NCBI RefSeq assembly: GCF_008831285.2
Contig: NC_045144.1
Location: 20,847,716-20,911,715 of the forward strand
Direction: 5' to 3'
Origin: Nymphaea colorata
Lineage: Eukaryota > Streptophyta > Magnoliopsida > Nymphaeales > Nymphaeaceae
Length of the DNA stretch: 64,000 bases
Every line of letters starts with the position of its first letter. Positions within the stretch are counted from its first letter, which is position 1. The position numbers and the translations under genes are program-made. Of the stretch, positions 27,706 through 38,801 are shown one piece after another. The notes below the pieces were generated by a model that ran no database searches, was not told the DNA's origin, and worked only from the letters and a program-made list of their open reading frames with translations.

Positions 27706-28515
27706 TCACGAGTCATCGTCAACGGGCAGCTCTAAGCGACAGACTGGGCAAGAATGCGCTCGTTTAAGCCATGCCAAGATGCAGCCTTCATGAAACTCGT
27801 GGGAGCAAGGCATCTTAGCTAAGCAGTCTCCTCTGCCAACTTCATCCTGGCAAACCACGCACATCTTCTGCTCAGAAATCTCCTCCTCCTGGTCGTCGAC
27901 CTTCTTCCTCTCCAAGGCATCCACCGAAGCCTTTGATGCAGGAGCCGGCGGCGGCTCATAAGCAAACAGAGAATCGCCGGCAGCCAAATCCTCTGTCTCC
28001 GCGAGAAAAAACTCCACCAACTGCTCCTCCAAAGCGTCAGTCATATCATCGGCGCCGGCAACCCCCCACTCCTCGTCCCTGAGCGCCTGATAAGTCAAGG
28101 TGGTAGTCGACACTACCACCAGAGACTCGTCGGGTCCCACCACCGTCCGGCGATCTCCCGGCTGGATGAAGTCCCACAGCTCTCCTAAAACATGGCCGAC
28201 CCACCCGACCAGCCGCTCGCACCGGACATCGGAGAAGTGTCGCACGACGTGCTGCGCCACGTCCTCTCGGGTCTGTAAGCTGCTCCGATCCACGACGACG
28301 GAGCTTCTGAACAAGTTGAGAAGACGAAGATGCGCCGGCGTCTCCGTTGAACGTCCTTCTTGACGACCACCTTCAGCTCCTCTGGTTTGGAAAAGGATCA
28401 TCGTTTGGAATTTCAAATGCACCGTTCCTGAAGCCGTCCCATGCTCCTCAGATCTTGGTTCCAGCGATCCCATTGCGAAACTGCGATTCGATGTGCGAAT
28501 CGTCGACCTCAACAT
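27706..28515 (-). CDS. RING-H2 protein, probable E3 ubiquitin ligase (divergent type 1 member)
   Basis: An intronless reading frame of 269 residues. A canonical RING-H2 finger lies near the C-terminus: C219-x2-C222-x14-C237-x-H239-x2-H242-x2-C245-x10-C256-x2-C259, followed by a short tail. RING-H2 fingers recruit ubiquitin-conjugating enzymes, so an E3 ligase role is the family expectation. I see no membrane segment or signal peptide. The N-terminal 200 residues are acidic and not a domain I recognise, but the order of motifs (MLRxT start, VHLxFQT, HVxRHFSD, LFAYE, PAPASKASVDALERKK) is shared with the frames at 32164-32958 and 59623-60417. It is the most diverged of these three and probably the oldest of the local copies. 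Confidence 0.88.
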   Translation of the reverse strand: MLRSTIRTSNRSFAMGSLEPRSEEHGTASGTVHLKFQTMILFQTRGAEGGRQEGRSTETPAHLRLLNLFRSSVVVDRSSLQTREDVAQHVVRHFSDVRCERLVGWVGHVLGELWDFIQPGDRRTVVGPDESLVVVSTTTLTYQALRDEEWGVAGADDMTDALEEQLVEFFLAETEDLAAGDSLFAYEPPPAPASKASVDALERKKVDDQEEEISEQKMCVVCQDEVGRGDCLAKMPCSHEFHEGCILAWLKRAHSCPVCRLELPVDDDS

Positions 28516-29350
28516 CTCTCCCTCAACGTCTTCTGCAGATTGGAACTCAGAAGTTCGGACAGTGCTTAACTAATAGATGAAGAGATATAGATAGCAACAA
28601 GCATCAAAGCGGGAGCGCCTACCCTTCTCATTTATCTTGATTAGATATGCATTTTTTGATTGATATAAAGCTGGACGTATATCTAAAATCTCCAAACCAA
28701 AGCTCTCCTAGCTGAGTGGATTAAATGTTGATGCAGTTTAGACCGGTAGTTGAATATGTATCTCTCTAAATTGCAGGCGTAACTGAGTCTTAGATTGGCT
28801 TCTTAGTTGTTAGACTGGGAGTTGTTTTAGATAAATATATATATATATATCTCTAATTACGTTATGTTTATGCCATCTTGATATGTTAACTACCTGCACG
28901 TTTTAAAACTTATCAACTGACTAGTCTACTGAGTAGATATGTTTTAAGATAAGATCTTTGTTGAGAGAGAGAGAACTCATGTTAGAAGGAGCGCACCATT
29001 TTTTATTTGGCAATTTTCTCAATTCTGTTCTCAAACTTTATATGTGGAATTGGAACAAATAAATGTGTTATAGTAAAAGGATATGTGTTCTTAGTCTTAT
29101 TGTCATCTCATAAATATTATTTTATATTTATTTATTATTTTATATTTTTTATCTTAAATACATGAATGTACAAATGTTTGAGCATGCAAGTAAATGCACA
29201 TGTTGATAGTAGAATTCACCCTCGACGTATGCTCATTTATGTAACTCAATTTGTATTAATCATGGGCTTCAAAAAGAAAATCACCAGTTGACCAGAGACA
29301 AAAGGTTAAGCTGCGCAATATAAGCGTCACAATAGGTCTAACATGGCGCT
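28516..29350. other. Upstream flank of the first RING gene
   Basis: No gene seen. Words such as gaatatgtatctctctaaat and the stretch around 28990-29050 (gcgcaccattttttattt, then atgtggaattggaac) resemble the upstream flanks of the other RING genes near 33300-33500 and 60770-60960. The ancestral duplication therefore included the promoter side. Confidence 0.45.
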
Positions 29351-29538
29351 TTCCTTTAGTATCAGAAATGAGGGTATTCTCTGGCGCTATATTACCACTA
29401 AAACCATAGTTAACTTTTTTAATCGGCATCCACGAAAATGCAATTTCCTTTAATATCAGAAATGAGGGTATTCTCTGGCGCTATATTACCACTAAAACCA
29501 TAGTTAACTTTTTTAACTGGCATCCACAAAAATGCAAG
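29351..29538. repeat. Tandem duplication, period about 94 bp
   Basis: Two adjacent copies beginning ttcctttag/ttcctttaa and containing atcagaaatgagggtattct and accataGTTAACtttttt. A third, degenerate partial copy follows to about 29585. No protein is encoded. Confidence 0.8.
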
Positions 29539-30039
29539 TGAAAACTCTAGCACCATATTAGCACCATAGTTAATTTTTTTAAATTGAAGTCTCATTCCTG
29601 GTGAATGTTCCTTATCCTCCCTGGTGGGAGCAGAAACTGCTTGTCACTTAAGGGCCGTTTAATGGGCAGGAAATATCCTGTAGCACTAGAAATAAAATTC
29701 AAACTTTTAAAATTTTCTTTTTGCCCATCAAACGTGGGATGAAAAAAACTTACCATTGGTTCGGTTTTCGGAAACTGTTTTTAGAAAATTCCATCTCACC
29801 CCAAGGGGTAAAAAAAAATTTATGAAAAAAAAAACGTTGGCTTCTTCTTCTCGCATCAACATCACCCAACCTCACCCTCTCGTCTGCTGCCATTCCTCAA
29901 CAAACTATCTGCCGCCCTCCTTCACCTATGAAACTCTCCACTAGGTGGAGACAAGCAGATGGTTTCTGGGCTAAAACCCTCGGCACCTTCTGCCTGGACT
30001 GTGCCTCCTCTCTTTGCAAACTCTCCACACCCTCCACCT

Positions 30040-30500
30040 CTAGTAGGTTTGTTCAACCAGTCAAGCTCGACTTGAAGTTGTTCGATAAACTTGACTTGAA
30101 CTCGACTTGTTTATTAAATGAGTCGAGTTTGAGATATGAAATGAACTTGATAACCTAAACAAGTCGAGTCCGAGTTAAGTGGGCTCGGCTCGGTTAAACT
30201 TAGTAAGCTCGAGAAAGAAAATATATAAAATATATCTCATAAAATTATGAAAAAAAATAAATTGATCAAATGGGTACACACGTGGCTAGTATATGACTAG
30301 TATATGAGAGGTCCAATGCTCAAGTCTACATGCCACCTCTTTCTTTAAACTTTTTTTTTTTAATGAAATGCTTGGCCTGACTCAAACCAATCTTTTGCTC
30401 GAACCGAGTTCGAGTTTTAAGAACTGGAATCGAGTCAAGCTCTATTAATGAAAACAAACCCGAGTAGAGCTCAAGCCAAGTTCGAGTTTCTTTCAAGACA
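30040..30500. repeat. Dispersed 'ctcgag/gagtcgag' repeat
   Basis: Rich in degenerate words such as aagctcgacttgaa, gtcgagttt and gctcggctcgg. It has an inverted relative at 42398-42960, including the adjoining tttgcaaactctccacacc motif, and similar material near 14225-14390, 38590-38870 and 61420-61530. This is the style of a non-autonomous DNA transposon family. Confidence 0.55.
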
Positions 30501-31852
30501 TGGGCTTCGGTGAAAAAGAAGGGTGGAGAAAAGCTCCACTGAAGAAAAAAATAGTGAAAATGTGTCCAAACCCTTGTGTTTTTGTCAAAAATTTTCAATT
30601 CAACCCCACAAGTTTACATGTTTTTTTAAATGGTTGGGTATCTTTTAAAACAATTACGTAGACACCCCACAATTAAGCTTCACATTAACTAGATTGTGTA
30701 ATCCTCCCATCTTGCACAACCTACATTAATTGATTCAGTGGCCTTTTAAGGGTAGGAAGAACGCCCTTAGTCTGAGCAACAAAATATCATGTAATCAATG
30801 GCAGACTCAAAATTTTTTGGCTAAGGGTACAGTAAGTTTAAATTTCAAACTTTAAGGAGCACTCATACACAAAAAGCTTAAAATTAATGAGGTCTATATA
30901 TGTAAATAAAGAAATTTTGTGGGCTGGTGTGGGCAATTGCCCACACCAGCTACAATGTAGCTCCACTTCTGCATGTACAGAGTCTACTTACAACAAGTCT
31001 TATGACATATACAACAAAATTTATAAGAAAATATACAAAAGATGCTGGTCACATTTATCAGAACGATATACTTATGAAAAAATGAGTACATTACAAGAAA
31101 ATAAGAAAAAGGAAAAAGAATGAAGGAAAAGAGGGAATGAAGAATAAACGAATCTGGGAAGCCAAAAAAGGGGAAAACGAGAAGTCACGTTGGGAGAAGA
31201 AAGAAAAAGGAGAAGAGAAAGGGAGAAGAGAAAGGGAGAAGGATGAAAGAAAAATAAATCATTTCATCTTTTTTAAAATCGTCCTAAAAATTGTTCAGAG
31301 AGTTGGCTATTTTCAGTATCTTTTTTTTTGTGAATTTTAAAATTTAAATATTGGAAAAGAAATTTGCTGTTTCTTACATTACAATTCTGCGAAATTCAAG
31401 ATATGCATAACTTGTCACATTTGAAGAATTTTGTACGGAATCATTTTACTGAAAATTATCTACACTTTAATTCTTTTTGAAAAATCATTTGATCTGTACC
31501 GAAAAAGAAAAATCCATGAGTCTTCTTCCAAGAAAATTCAATCTAAGAACCATGATAGAAGAATCGATCATATTGGAACAGATTTATCTCAGCATATTCT
31601 GCAAGATCCATTGGGATTAATATAAGATTGTCTCTGTTATTCCCATTCCTGCGTATATATGAATGCATTAGTTCTCCAATTTCCCAGCAAGAACAAAGAT
31701 ACGGATGCAATCACTGGAATATCTTCGATCGTGAAAGAGAGAATGAAGTCAGCAACACAATGTGGAAGATGCGAACACTAGAGAGAGAGAGAGAGAGAGT
31801 GGAACGTGTGCCCAAATACTCAAAGCTGAAAAGCATATGAGAATCTAGCTGC

Positions 31853-31854
<2 letters not shown>

Positions 31855-31920
<66 letters not shown>

Positions 31921-31923
31921 GGG

Positions 31924-31958
<35 letters not shown>

Positions 31959-31974
31959 GAGGTTGAGGGACTTC
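31855..31974. repeat. Compound (TA)n(GA)n microsatellite 3' of RING copy A
   Basis: TA repeats run into GA repeats with a short ggggag interruption, about 190 bases beyond the stop codon of the RING gene at 32164. Copies B and C have a homologous tract at the same relative place. Confidence 0.9.
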
Positions 31975-32163
31975 TTTGCCTAATGTTGGTATATGTTTGC
32001 ATTGTCAATATAGACGAAGGATGAAAAATTATCAACATATGATATATTATATATCTGATAAAATGTTGAGTTACATCTTTAATATTATATATCTGATAAA
32101 ATGTTCTTTAATCAACAAACATGATCGAAGAAGAAAAGAAGTAGTAAAAATGCATGAAATCTG

Positions 32164-32958
32164 TCAATAATCATCAGTCGGCAACTCATGGCGACAGACA
32201 GGGCAAGAATGGGCTTGTCGAAGCCATGCCAGGATGCAGCCTTCATGAAATTCATGGGAGCAAGGCATTCTAGCCAGGCAGTCTCCTCTACCAACTTCAG
32301 CCTGGCAAACCACGCACGTATTCTGGCCATTTTCCTCCGCCTTCTTCCTCTCCAAGGCATCTACGGACGCCTTCGACGCTGGGGCCGGCACCGCCTCGTA
32401 AGCAAACAGAGCATCGTCGTCGGCCAACTCCTCCAAATCGTCGGCAAGATCCATCTCCTCCTGAGCTTCCGTCATATCTTCTGTCGGATCCTCCAAATCG
32501 CCGTCAACATCTTCCCGGGAGTCCATTGAGTGATAAGTGACGGTGGTAGTCAACGATACCGTCTGAACCTCGCCGGGACTCAACGCCGCCCGGCCATCTC
32601 CCGGCTGCAGGATCAAGTCGCACATCTCAATTGCAACATGGTCGGCCCAACCGAGAAGCAACCCGCACTCGTGATCGGAGAAGTGTCGCCGGACGTGCTC
32701 CACGACTTCCTCTCGTGTCCGCAAGCTGCTGCGGGTCACGATGACGGAGCTCGTGAACAAGCGGAGAACATGAACCGCCGGAGTCTCCGTTGAACCACCT
32801 ACTTCACCACCACCTTCAGCTCCTCCGGTTTCTGAACAGATCCTTGTCTGGAAATGCAGATGCACCATTGCTGAAGCCGTCGCGTGATGTCCAGTTCTTG
32901 GTTCCGGCGCCGCCACCGTGGAACTGCGAGTAAACGAGCTAACAGTCGTCCTCAACAT
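32164..32958 (-). CDS. RING-H2 protein, probable E3 ubiquitin ligase (copy A)
   Basis: Intronless, 264 residues. RING-H2 finger ligands C215, C218, C233, H235, H238, C241, C252 and C255 are all present with canonical spacing, followed by the tail RHELPTDDY. The middle of the protein is acidic (EDPTEDMTEAQEEMDLADD). No membrane segment is visible, so a soluble protein is likely. It is very similar throughout to the 264-residue frame at 59623-60417 and to the shortened frame at 41099-41608. These three are recent duplicates, while the 27706-28515 gene is an older relative. A GA-rich tract (coding strand) abuts the start codon. E3 activity is inferred from the finger alone; substrates cannot be guessed. 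Confidence 0.88.
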   Translation of the reverse strand: MLRTTVSSFTRSSTVAAPEPRTGHHATASAMVHLHFQTRICSETGGAEGGGEVGGSTETPAVHVLRLFTSSVIVTRSSLRTREEVVEHVRRHFSDHECGLLLGWADHVAIEMCDLILQPGDGRAALSPGEVQTVSLTTTVTYHSMDSREDVDGDLEDPTEDMTEAQEEMDLADDLEELADDDALFAYEAVPAPASKASVDALERKKAEENGQNTCVVCQAEVGRGDCLARMPCSHEFHEGCILAWLRQAHSCPVCRHELPTDDY

Positions 32959-32986
32959 CTCTCTCTCTCTCTCGCTCTCCCTCTCC
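32959..32986 (-). promoter_or_regulatory. GA-rich tract abutting the start codon of RING copy A
   Basis: On the coding strand a run of GAGA with a few interruptions ends directly at the ATG. The same arrangement occurs before the RING starts at 41099 and 60417, so it is a shared 5' UTR feature. A regulatory role is not shown. Confidence 0.4.
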
Positions 32987-33522
32987 GATCTTCTGCAGAT
33001 TGGAAGTACTCGAGCTGCGGTGCTTAAGCAATTAATCTATGAAGAGATATGTAAAGCAACAAGCACGAAGATCTGGAAACTCATGCCGCTTGATTTATCT
33101 CCATTCTCGGTTAATTCAATATTTTTTAATAGATATATGTGTAGAATCTGGAACTCGAAACTCATGCCGCTTGCTTTATCTCCATTCTTGATTAATTCAA
33201 TATTTTTTAATAGATATATGTGTAGAAGCTGGAAATATATAGAGATATATATCTAAATCCAGATGGCAACAACCGTTTACGTGGATAGGATTCGGATGCA
33301 GCTTAGACTTGTAGGTGAATATATATATCTCTCTAAATCGTAAGCAGATCTAAATCTGAGATAGTTGTCTTAGTTATCAGATTGAAATTGCTTCAGCCGT
33401 CCCAACTGTTCATTTATTTTCCAAACTTATCTACTGGACGCACCATTTTTTATTTTGCAGTTTTCTCATTTGTTTTCACAATTTTTTTTTATGGAATTGG
33501 AACACATAAATGTATGTTCTAA

Positions 33523-34740
33523 CTGTAGGATATATATCATCTTAGTACGCTCACTACTAATTAAATGGAAATTGACATTTGAAGAATTTACATGGAATCA
33601 TTTTATTGAATTGAGCTTGACCCACATAAATTTTAGCTAATGACATTGACTGAATGCGTGCAATTGGGTTCTCCATCTCATCATCATGTTCTTCTTCTTC
33701 TTATGTTCTCGTATGGCTACAGATCAGGCTGAGCCGGGGCCAAGCCGATCCAAATCGTCAGCTTAATTCGTTGAGTCGGCTAGGGATTGTCTAAATCTAG
33801 ACTGTTTAATTTAGCATCAATTTTAACTATTAAACAACATCATTAAGACATGAACTAAGTCTTTTTGTTAAAAATAAATGAATCTAGTACTCATGTATGT
33901 TGCTTATCAGTTATTATTTTGTAATACTGTTCATAAATTTTAGTTTTTTTAATCATATTGACTTAATGTTTACTTAGATATCTTCAACTTCCTCACAGAA
34001 CTGTTTTTGCTATAATCTCAAACGCTCTGCGTACCACACATACTGCGGCAAGGATCGGTATCAGTAATGGCTTCGTTTTTATGCCATCCACAAGATCAAA
34101 GGTATACAAAAAATATATATATCACCATGAAATCATATTTTTAATTACCATAAAACAAAAATCTAGTAGTGATCACTTCGATTTACATTAAGTTAAATTC
34201 AAGATTAACCATGAGAAAGTTATCAATGGCAGAACTGGTTTATCAAAACACTCGGTAATTAAGATCCACGGGATGACCGTTTAGTTTGTCTGTGTGAAGC
34301 CAACAATCGTGAGCTTTTTGCCGGTAAACACATGAACGCAACCCCTGCAAGCTAGAATCGACTTGAACATATAAAAGGCGGATTCATTTCGATTTGTTAG
34401 AAGGATTGGAAAAATCTAAACTGACTCATTTTCAATCCTTGTTAGATCTAATTATCTGTGCATCAAATGGACGTGTTGAAACCATTTGCAGGTGAGAGGG
34501 AGTTTAAATTTCCACTGCTGTGTTTGCAGCAAACGTAAATGAATCTTCATGTTCAAATCCATGGATCCCGGCCAGAGCCGAGTCTTTCTTTAATTTTCCA
34601 GCTTCTATATATAATTAATATCTAAGATCCACCATGAACAAACTAGTATTTATAATAGATTTCCAGGCAAAAATTGTATTACTTGAAAAACCTGCATCTT
34701 ACACATAGAATAAGGTTTAAAATGTTCATACATCAGATGA
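33523..34740. other. Spacer between RING genes; inverted relative at about 39370-40530
   Basis: No gene seen. Most of it reappears inverted in copy B (for example the gcgtaccacacatactgc stretch near 34030, inverted near 40010-40030). The section 34111-34376 also matches 38900-39117 directly and 61000-61260 in inverted orientation, so it occurs three times. Confidence 0.6.
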
Positions 34741-34819
34741 ATCAATGTTTCGTATCAGAAAAAACGTAGGTCATGAGCCCAATGAAAATGGGTATAACCT
34801 AAATACATTGGTGAGTACA

Positions 34820-35446
34820 TCAATCGGTCGGCAACTGGAACCTACAGAGTGGACAAGAGTGGGCTCGTTCGAGCCAACCAACGATGCATTTCTCATGGAA
34901 CTCGTGGTCGCAGGGCATGGCGGCCAAGCTCCCTTCCTTGCCGAACTCGTCCTGGCAGATGACGCAGACCTTCTTTGCTAGCGGATCATCGCCATTACCA
35001 TCCATGGCCGCTCTCTTTCTCTTCAACGAATGCACCGACGACTTGGATGCTGGAACCGTCCTGGTGGGCTCGGACGCTTCCAGACCCTCACCGGCGTCCT
35101 GGCCGGGCAAAACCTGGGAGAGCTGCAGAATGAAGGTGAGCTGGATGGGCTCACCGTCTGGAATATGCCGTGCACGGATGCGAACCGCTTCTTGGATGCT
35201 GCCGCACAGTTCCGACGCATGGCTCTGCATGTGTGCGGCAGTTGCAGCCGGCCTGCCGGCGCACAGTCGCCGTCCGATGTGATCCCAAATGGAATCTACC
35301 GTGTCAAAGCAGCAATAGCACATGGTGGTACGATGAGTCTCTGCCCCTAAGAGCACAAACATCCTTATTCCGTCATGCTCTGCACGTCTCTGCTCGTCAT
35401 ACAGCTCCACCACCAGCGTCAGCTCCACTTTCCTCATTTCTGCCAT
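34820..35446 (-). CDS. RING-H2 protein, probable E3 ubiquitin ligase (type 2)
   Basis: Intronless, 208 residues. RING-H2 ligands C161, C164, C179, H181, H184, C187, C198 and C201 have canonical spacing, and the protein ends LCRFQLPTD. The N-terminal 150 residues (start MAEMRKVELTLVVELYDEQ) differ from the type 1 proteins, but the linker PASKSSVHSLKRKR before the finger is clearly related to PASKASVDALERKK. The two types therefore share an ancestor and have diverged at the N-terminus. A 5'-truncated relative sits at 39117-39362. A (CTT)n-rich stretch, GAA on the coding strand, lies just upstream of the start. No membrane segment is visible; a soluble E3 ligase is the likely role. Confidence 0.87.
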   Translation of the reverse strand: MAEMRKVELTLVVELYDEQRRAEHDGIRMFVLLGAETHRTTMCYCCFDTVDSIWDHIGRRLCAGRPAATAAHMQSHASELCGSIQEAVRIRARHIPDGEPIQLTFILQLSQVLPGQDAGEGLEASEPTRTVPASKSSVHSLKRKRAAMDGNGDDPLAKKVCVICQDEFGKEGSLAAMPCDHEFHEKCIVGWLERAHSCPLCRFQLPTD

Positions 35447-35944
35447 CCTTCTCCTTCTTCTTCTTCTTCTTCTTCAAGATGAGGTTAGAAAAGAAGCGGT
35501 AAACAAGATGAGGTTAGAAAAGAAGCGGTGCTTATTTACCCATTAATGAACGAACAGATACATATATATAGCAGGCGGCACAGAGCAGAAGTCTAGAGGC
35601 ATATTGTTCGAGTTTATCTCCATTCTTGATGAACCCATTTTGTGATTGGTACAAGAACTGAATAGAATTTGAATTTGAATCCACCGACACCAATTCAGAT
35701 CTGAGTCTTGAGTAGTTGATGACGGTTGCCTCCGATAAGTATCTGATTATAGTGCAATATGTAACGGTATGTATATCTTAACCGTCAGGAAGTTTTAAAA
35801 CTTGTCTTCTAAGTTTCTAGCCAGTCGATTGAGTGAATATTAAGAAGATCCATACCCCTCTACGGTTAACGTTAATTAATTTAATTTATATGAAGTAAAT
35901 TAATATTGGGGACACACACATGCGTGTGTGTCCAATAGTTATTT

Positions 35945-36130
35945 ATAAATTAAATTAAGAAACATGATAAATCATCAAGGTGAAGTGCCCAATTTAATAG
36001 GTACTATTTTTACATATATATATATATGCCTTAATTTAATTCCATTAAAGATAATTTTGAGTAGAAATAGTCCCCATTAAATCGGGCACTTCACCTTGAT
36101 GATTTGTCACGCTTCTTAATTTAATTTATT
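35945..36130. repeat. Foldback (inverted repeat) element
   Basis: Arms at 35945-36005 and 36069-36130 are inverted copies of about 60 bases with few mismatches (both contain catcaaggtgaagtgccc or its complement), separated by a 63-base loop with a short TA run. The words taatttaatttat..gaagtaaattaa also occur in direct orientation outside the arms near 35880 and 36118. It looks like a small MITE-type foldback. Confidence 0.75.
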
Positions 36131-36225
36131 CGAAGTAAATTAAATATAAAGGTGGCTATGTGTACCGGGGTTCATATTTATCAAGGTGCACTGTGCATAG
36201 TCTCTCGTGCACCCATCCACAAACT

Positions 36226-36311
36226 CCTATAGGCCGATGGCTCAGTCTTAAGGATACTTGTCATGCATCCTATAGGCCGATGGCTCAGTCTTAAGGATAC
36301 TTGTCATGCAT
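36226..36311. repeat. 43-bp tandem repeat, two copies
   Basis: Two adjacent, essentially identical units beginning cctataggccgatggctcag and ending ttgtcatgcat. No coding potential. Confidence 0.9.
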
Positions 36312-36499
36312 ATGAGCCCGTCTACAAGTGCACATACCAATGTATATAACTAGTGGCTTTTTTTTCAGTAAGACGAATCACTTATATACGAAAGATCGAG
36401 ATCACTGCAAGAATACACTTGAATACCTAGATTGCTTTGTTTGATTATATTTATGTGAAGAATACGTACATTTGGTTAGATAGAAAATCCCAACTGATT

Positions 36500-37004
36500 T
36501 CATTTTCGAACATTGTTTTGCTCATCATCTGATGGTAGACGTGTTCAAGCCAATAAATCATTGCTGCTGTAAGGGAAGCCATATGTAAATCCAGCGTCAA
36601 GTTCTAATTCAAACCCATTGAAGTATCCAAACAATAGTTTGATTAAGAGGCTTTAGTTATACAATTTTAAATTTTTAATGAGCACCAATATGTAAACAAA
36701 GAAATTACTATGAATTAATAATATCAATATGAAAATAAGCAACTTTGTATTCAACTATCTAAATCCAGAAGCTAAGACTCTCCAAAATGGATTGAATTTG
36801 GATCCTGCTTAGACCGTGAATTTATCTCTCCCTTTCTAAATCAAGCGGATCTGAGGCTGGGATATATAGCTTCCTTAAATAGTTGTCATATTGGGCATTG
36901 CCCGTCATACTGGGCATTGCCCAAGAGAAATACATATCTCTAATTACTTTATGTTTATGCCAATATGATATCTTTACAATCCTACGCTTTAAAGCTTATT
37001 TAAC

Positions 37005-37092
<88 letters not shown>

Positions 37093-37135
37093 CACATTAA
37101 AATGGCAGCACCATTTTTAATTTTGTAATTTTCTC
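36500..37135. other. Relic of a RING-gene upstream flank without its gene
   Basis: The words gcttagaccgtgaatttatctctc, aagcggatctgaggctggga and gcaccatttttaattttgtaattttctcat follow the order seen upstream of the type 1 RING genes (28730-29040 and 33300-33470). No RING reading frame adjoins them here. This looks like the promoter side of a lost copy. A long (TA)n(GA)n tract at 37009-37090 lies within it. Confidence 0.4.
37009..37090. repeat. Compound (TA)n(GA)n microsatellite
   Basis: About 48 bases of TA followed by about 34 bases of GA. Confidence 0.95.
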
Positions 37136-37530
37136 ATATTTGCGGCCTTAATAATAACTTAATTATCATATTGCTCCAAGGGCTATATCATAGCTGGTGG
37201 TGAGAGTATCATTGTTAGTTTGATTCATGTGGGTGCTACTCATCTGACCTGCAAATGGTGATAGTGTGACACTCTAATTGACGAGTATATCACGGGTCCT
37301 TCTAGGTCCTGAAGCAGCTTTGGACATCAAGGGCAGAGAGAATGAGGGAGGGCTTCCGTGATTCTTCAGGTGGCTCCCACTCATCCAAACTTAATTACCT
37401 TCCTGAATTTGCTTTTATTATAACAAAAGGTTTTCTTTCTATGTCTTCATATATTTTATTCATCCACAAGCTATGTGTTAGAAATACCTCTCCTCCATGT
37501 TAGAGCTTAAGTACCAAATTTGGAATACAC

Positions 37531-37668
37531 TGATGTGGTTCCTCCACTATTACATGTTGATAATGACCTTTGCAATATATATATATATATTGAAATTGAT
37601 GTGGTTCCTCTACTATTAGATGTTGATTATGACCTTTGATATATATATATATATATATTGAAATTGAC
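37531..37668. repeat. Tandem repeat, period about 68 bp
   Basis: Two units each beginning gatgtggttcctc and containing gttgat(a/t)atgacctttg, a (TA)n run and the words tattgaaattga. Confidence 0.75.
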
Positions 37669-38029
37669 TCGGGAATTTCATCCCGAGTCAGATTGCCATC
37701 AAACTGGGCCATTTAGGTACTGACCCAAAAGCACCGAGTCCTAAAGGACTTAGAGGATTTGATTCTGGATTGGGCGGATCAGTTTAATTGTTTTGAGTCG
37801 TTTCATATCGTCCAAATCTAGACTGTTTAATTCTGCACCAATTATAACTCTTGCTCAATATTCCTAATTAAGACATGAATTAAGTTTTTTTTTTTAAAAA
37901 AATGAATCTAGTGTATGTTGTTTATTAGTTATTACTTCGTAATTGTGTTCATTAACCATAAATATTTTCTTGATGCTTATTCCTATTTTACAGATATTTT
38001 CAGCTTCTTCATCAATTTGTACTAAAAAT

Positions 38030-38759
38030 TATTACTATATAATATGTTTCATTTTCTATATATCATCCACAACAAATACACCCGAGCAGAGCCATAAATT
38101 TCTAGCTAAGTTGCACAAGTAATAAATTTAAAATTTTTAAGTGATACTGGAACTATTCCTCTTTAGCCCCCTCCATTCCTTGAATTCTTAAGAGTGCAGA
38201 GTTGTTTCTGCAATGTTAAATTATGGTGAGTGCTCAAACAAATTGGTCTGAAAACATGGTTCAGATCTCTCGGTCATGATCTTTTAGCTGTATAAAGCAT
38301 AGGGAAAGGGAGAGGCTTTAGCCTTCACTTGGGCATGCAGTAGAACCTCCTCCTTTCACCCAAAGCACAAGGCGCAAAACTGCTCCTCTACTACTGTTTG
38401 CTCGGATCAACTGGTTATATGGGCCGCTTCCTCTACTACTACTTGCTCGATTCAGCTTGCTATATGCGTCGGCTGGTGCACAATCTTCTTTTTAATAGAA
38501 AAAAAAAAAAAAGAAAAGAGAAAAAAAGTTAAAAAACTACTGAAAAGGACGTTTCTTTTAAAATAATTTTCAAAATACCCCAACTGCCACATTTATATAC
38601 AAGTCCAGCTTGAGCTTGAATTAAAACTAGAGTTATAAACTGGTCGAGTTTCAACATTTAAGCCCGACTTGGCTCGTGTTTTTTTTGTATTTTGAGTTTT
38701 CCTGGGCTGTCAATAATTTTTGACAAATTTTATCACTCTTTTAGTGGTGTTCACTTTCA

Positions 38760-38801
<42 letters not shown>

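Larger units (their letters stand above)
30606..33522 (+). repeat. Duplicated block Y, copy A (RING unit)
   Basis: Matches 57381-60978 in direct orientation across the RING gene, its 3' flank, its GA/TA microsatellite and its 5' flank. The part from about 31403 onward also matches 39117-42311 in inverted orientation. Similarity is interrupted by indels and by length differences in the microsatellites. Confidence 0.85.
35447..36499. other. Spacer with foldback and tandem repeats
   Basis: No gene seen. It contains a 22-base near-palindrome at 35911-35932, a larger foldback at 35945-36130 and a 43-bp tandem repeat at 36226-36311, listed separately. Confidence 0.5.

Noticed and set aside
32188-32793. 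Plus-strand open frames, also seen at 41243-41584 (minus) and 59989-60252
   Set aside because: They recur only because the RING genes on the opposite strand are duplicated; no domain is recognisable.
34884-35502. Plus-strand open frames of 106-132 codons
   Set aside because: Antisense of the type 2 RING gene; the minus strand has the complete finger motif.
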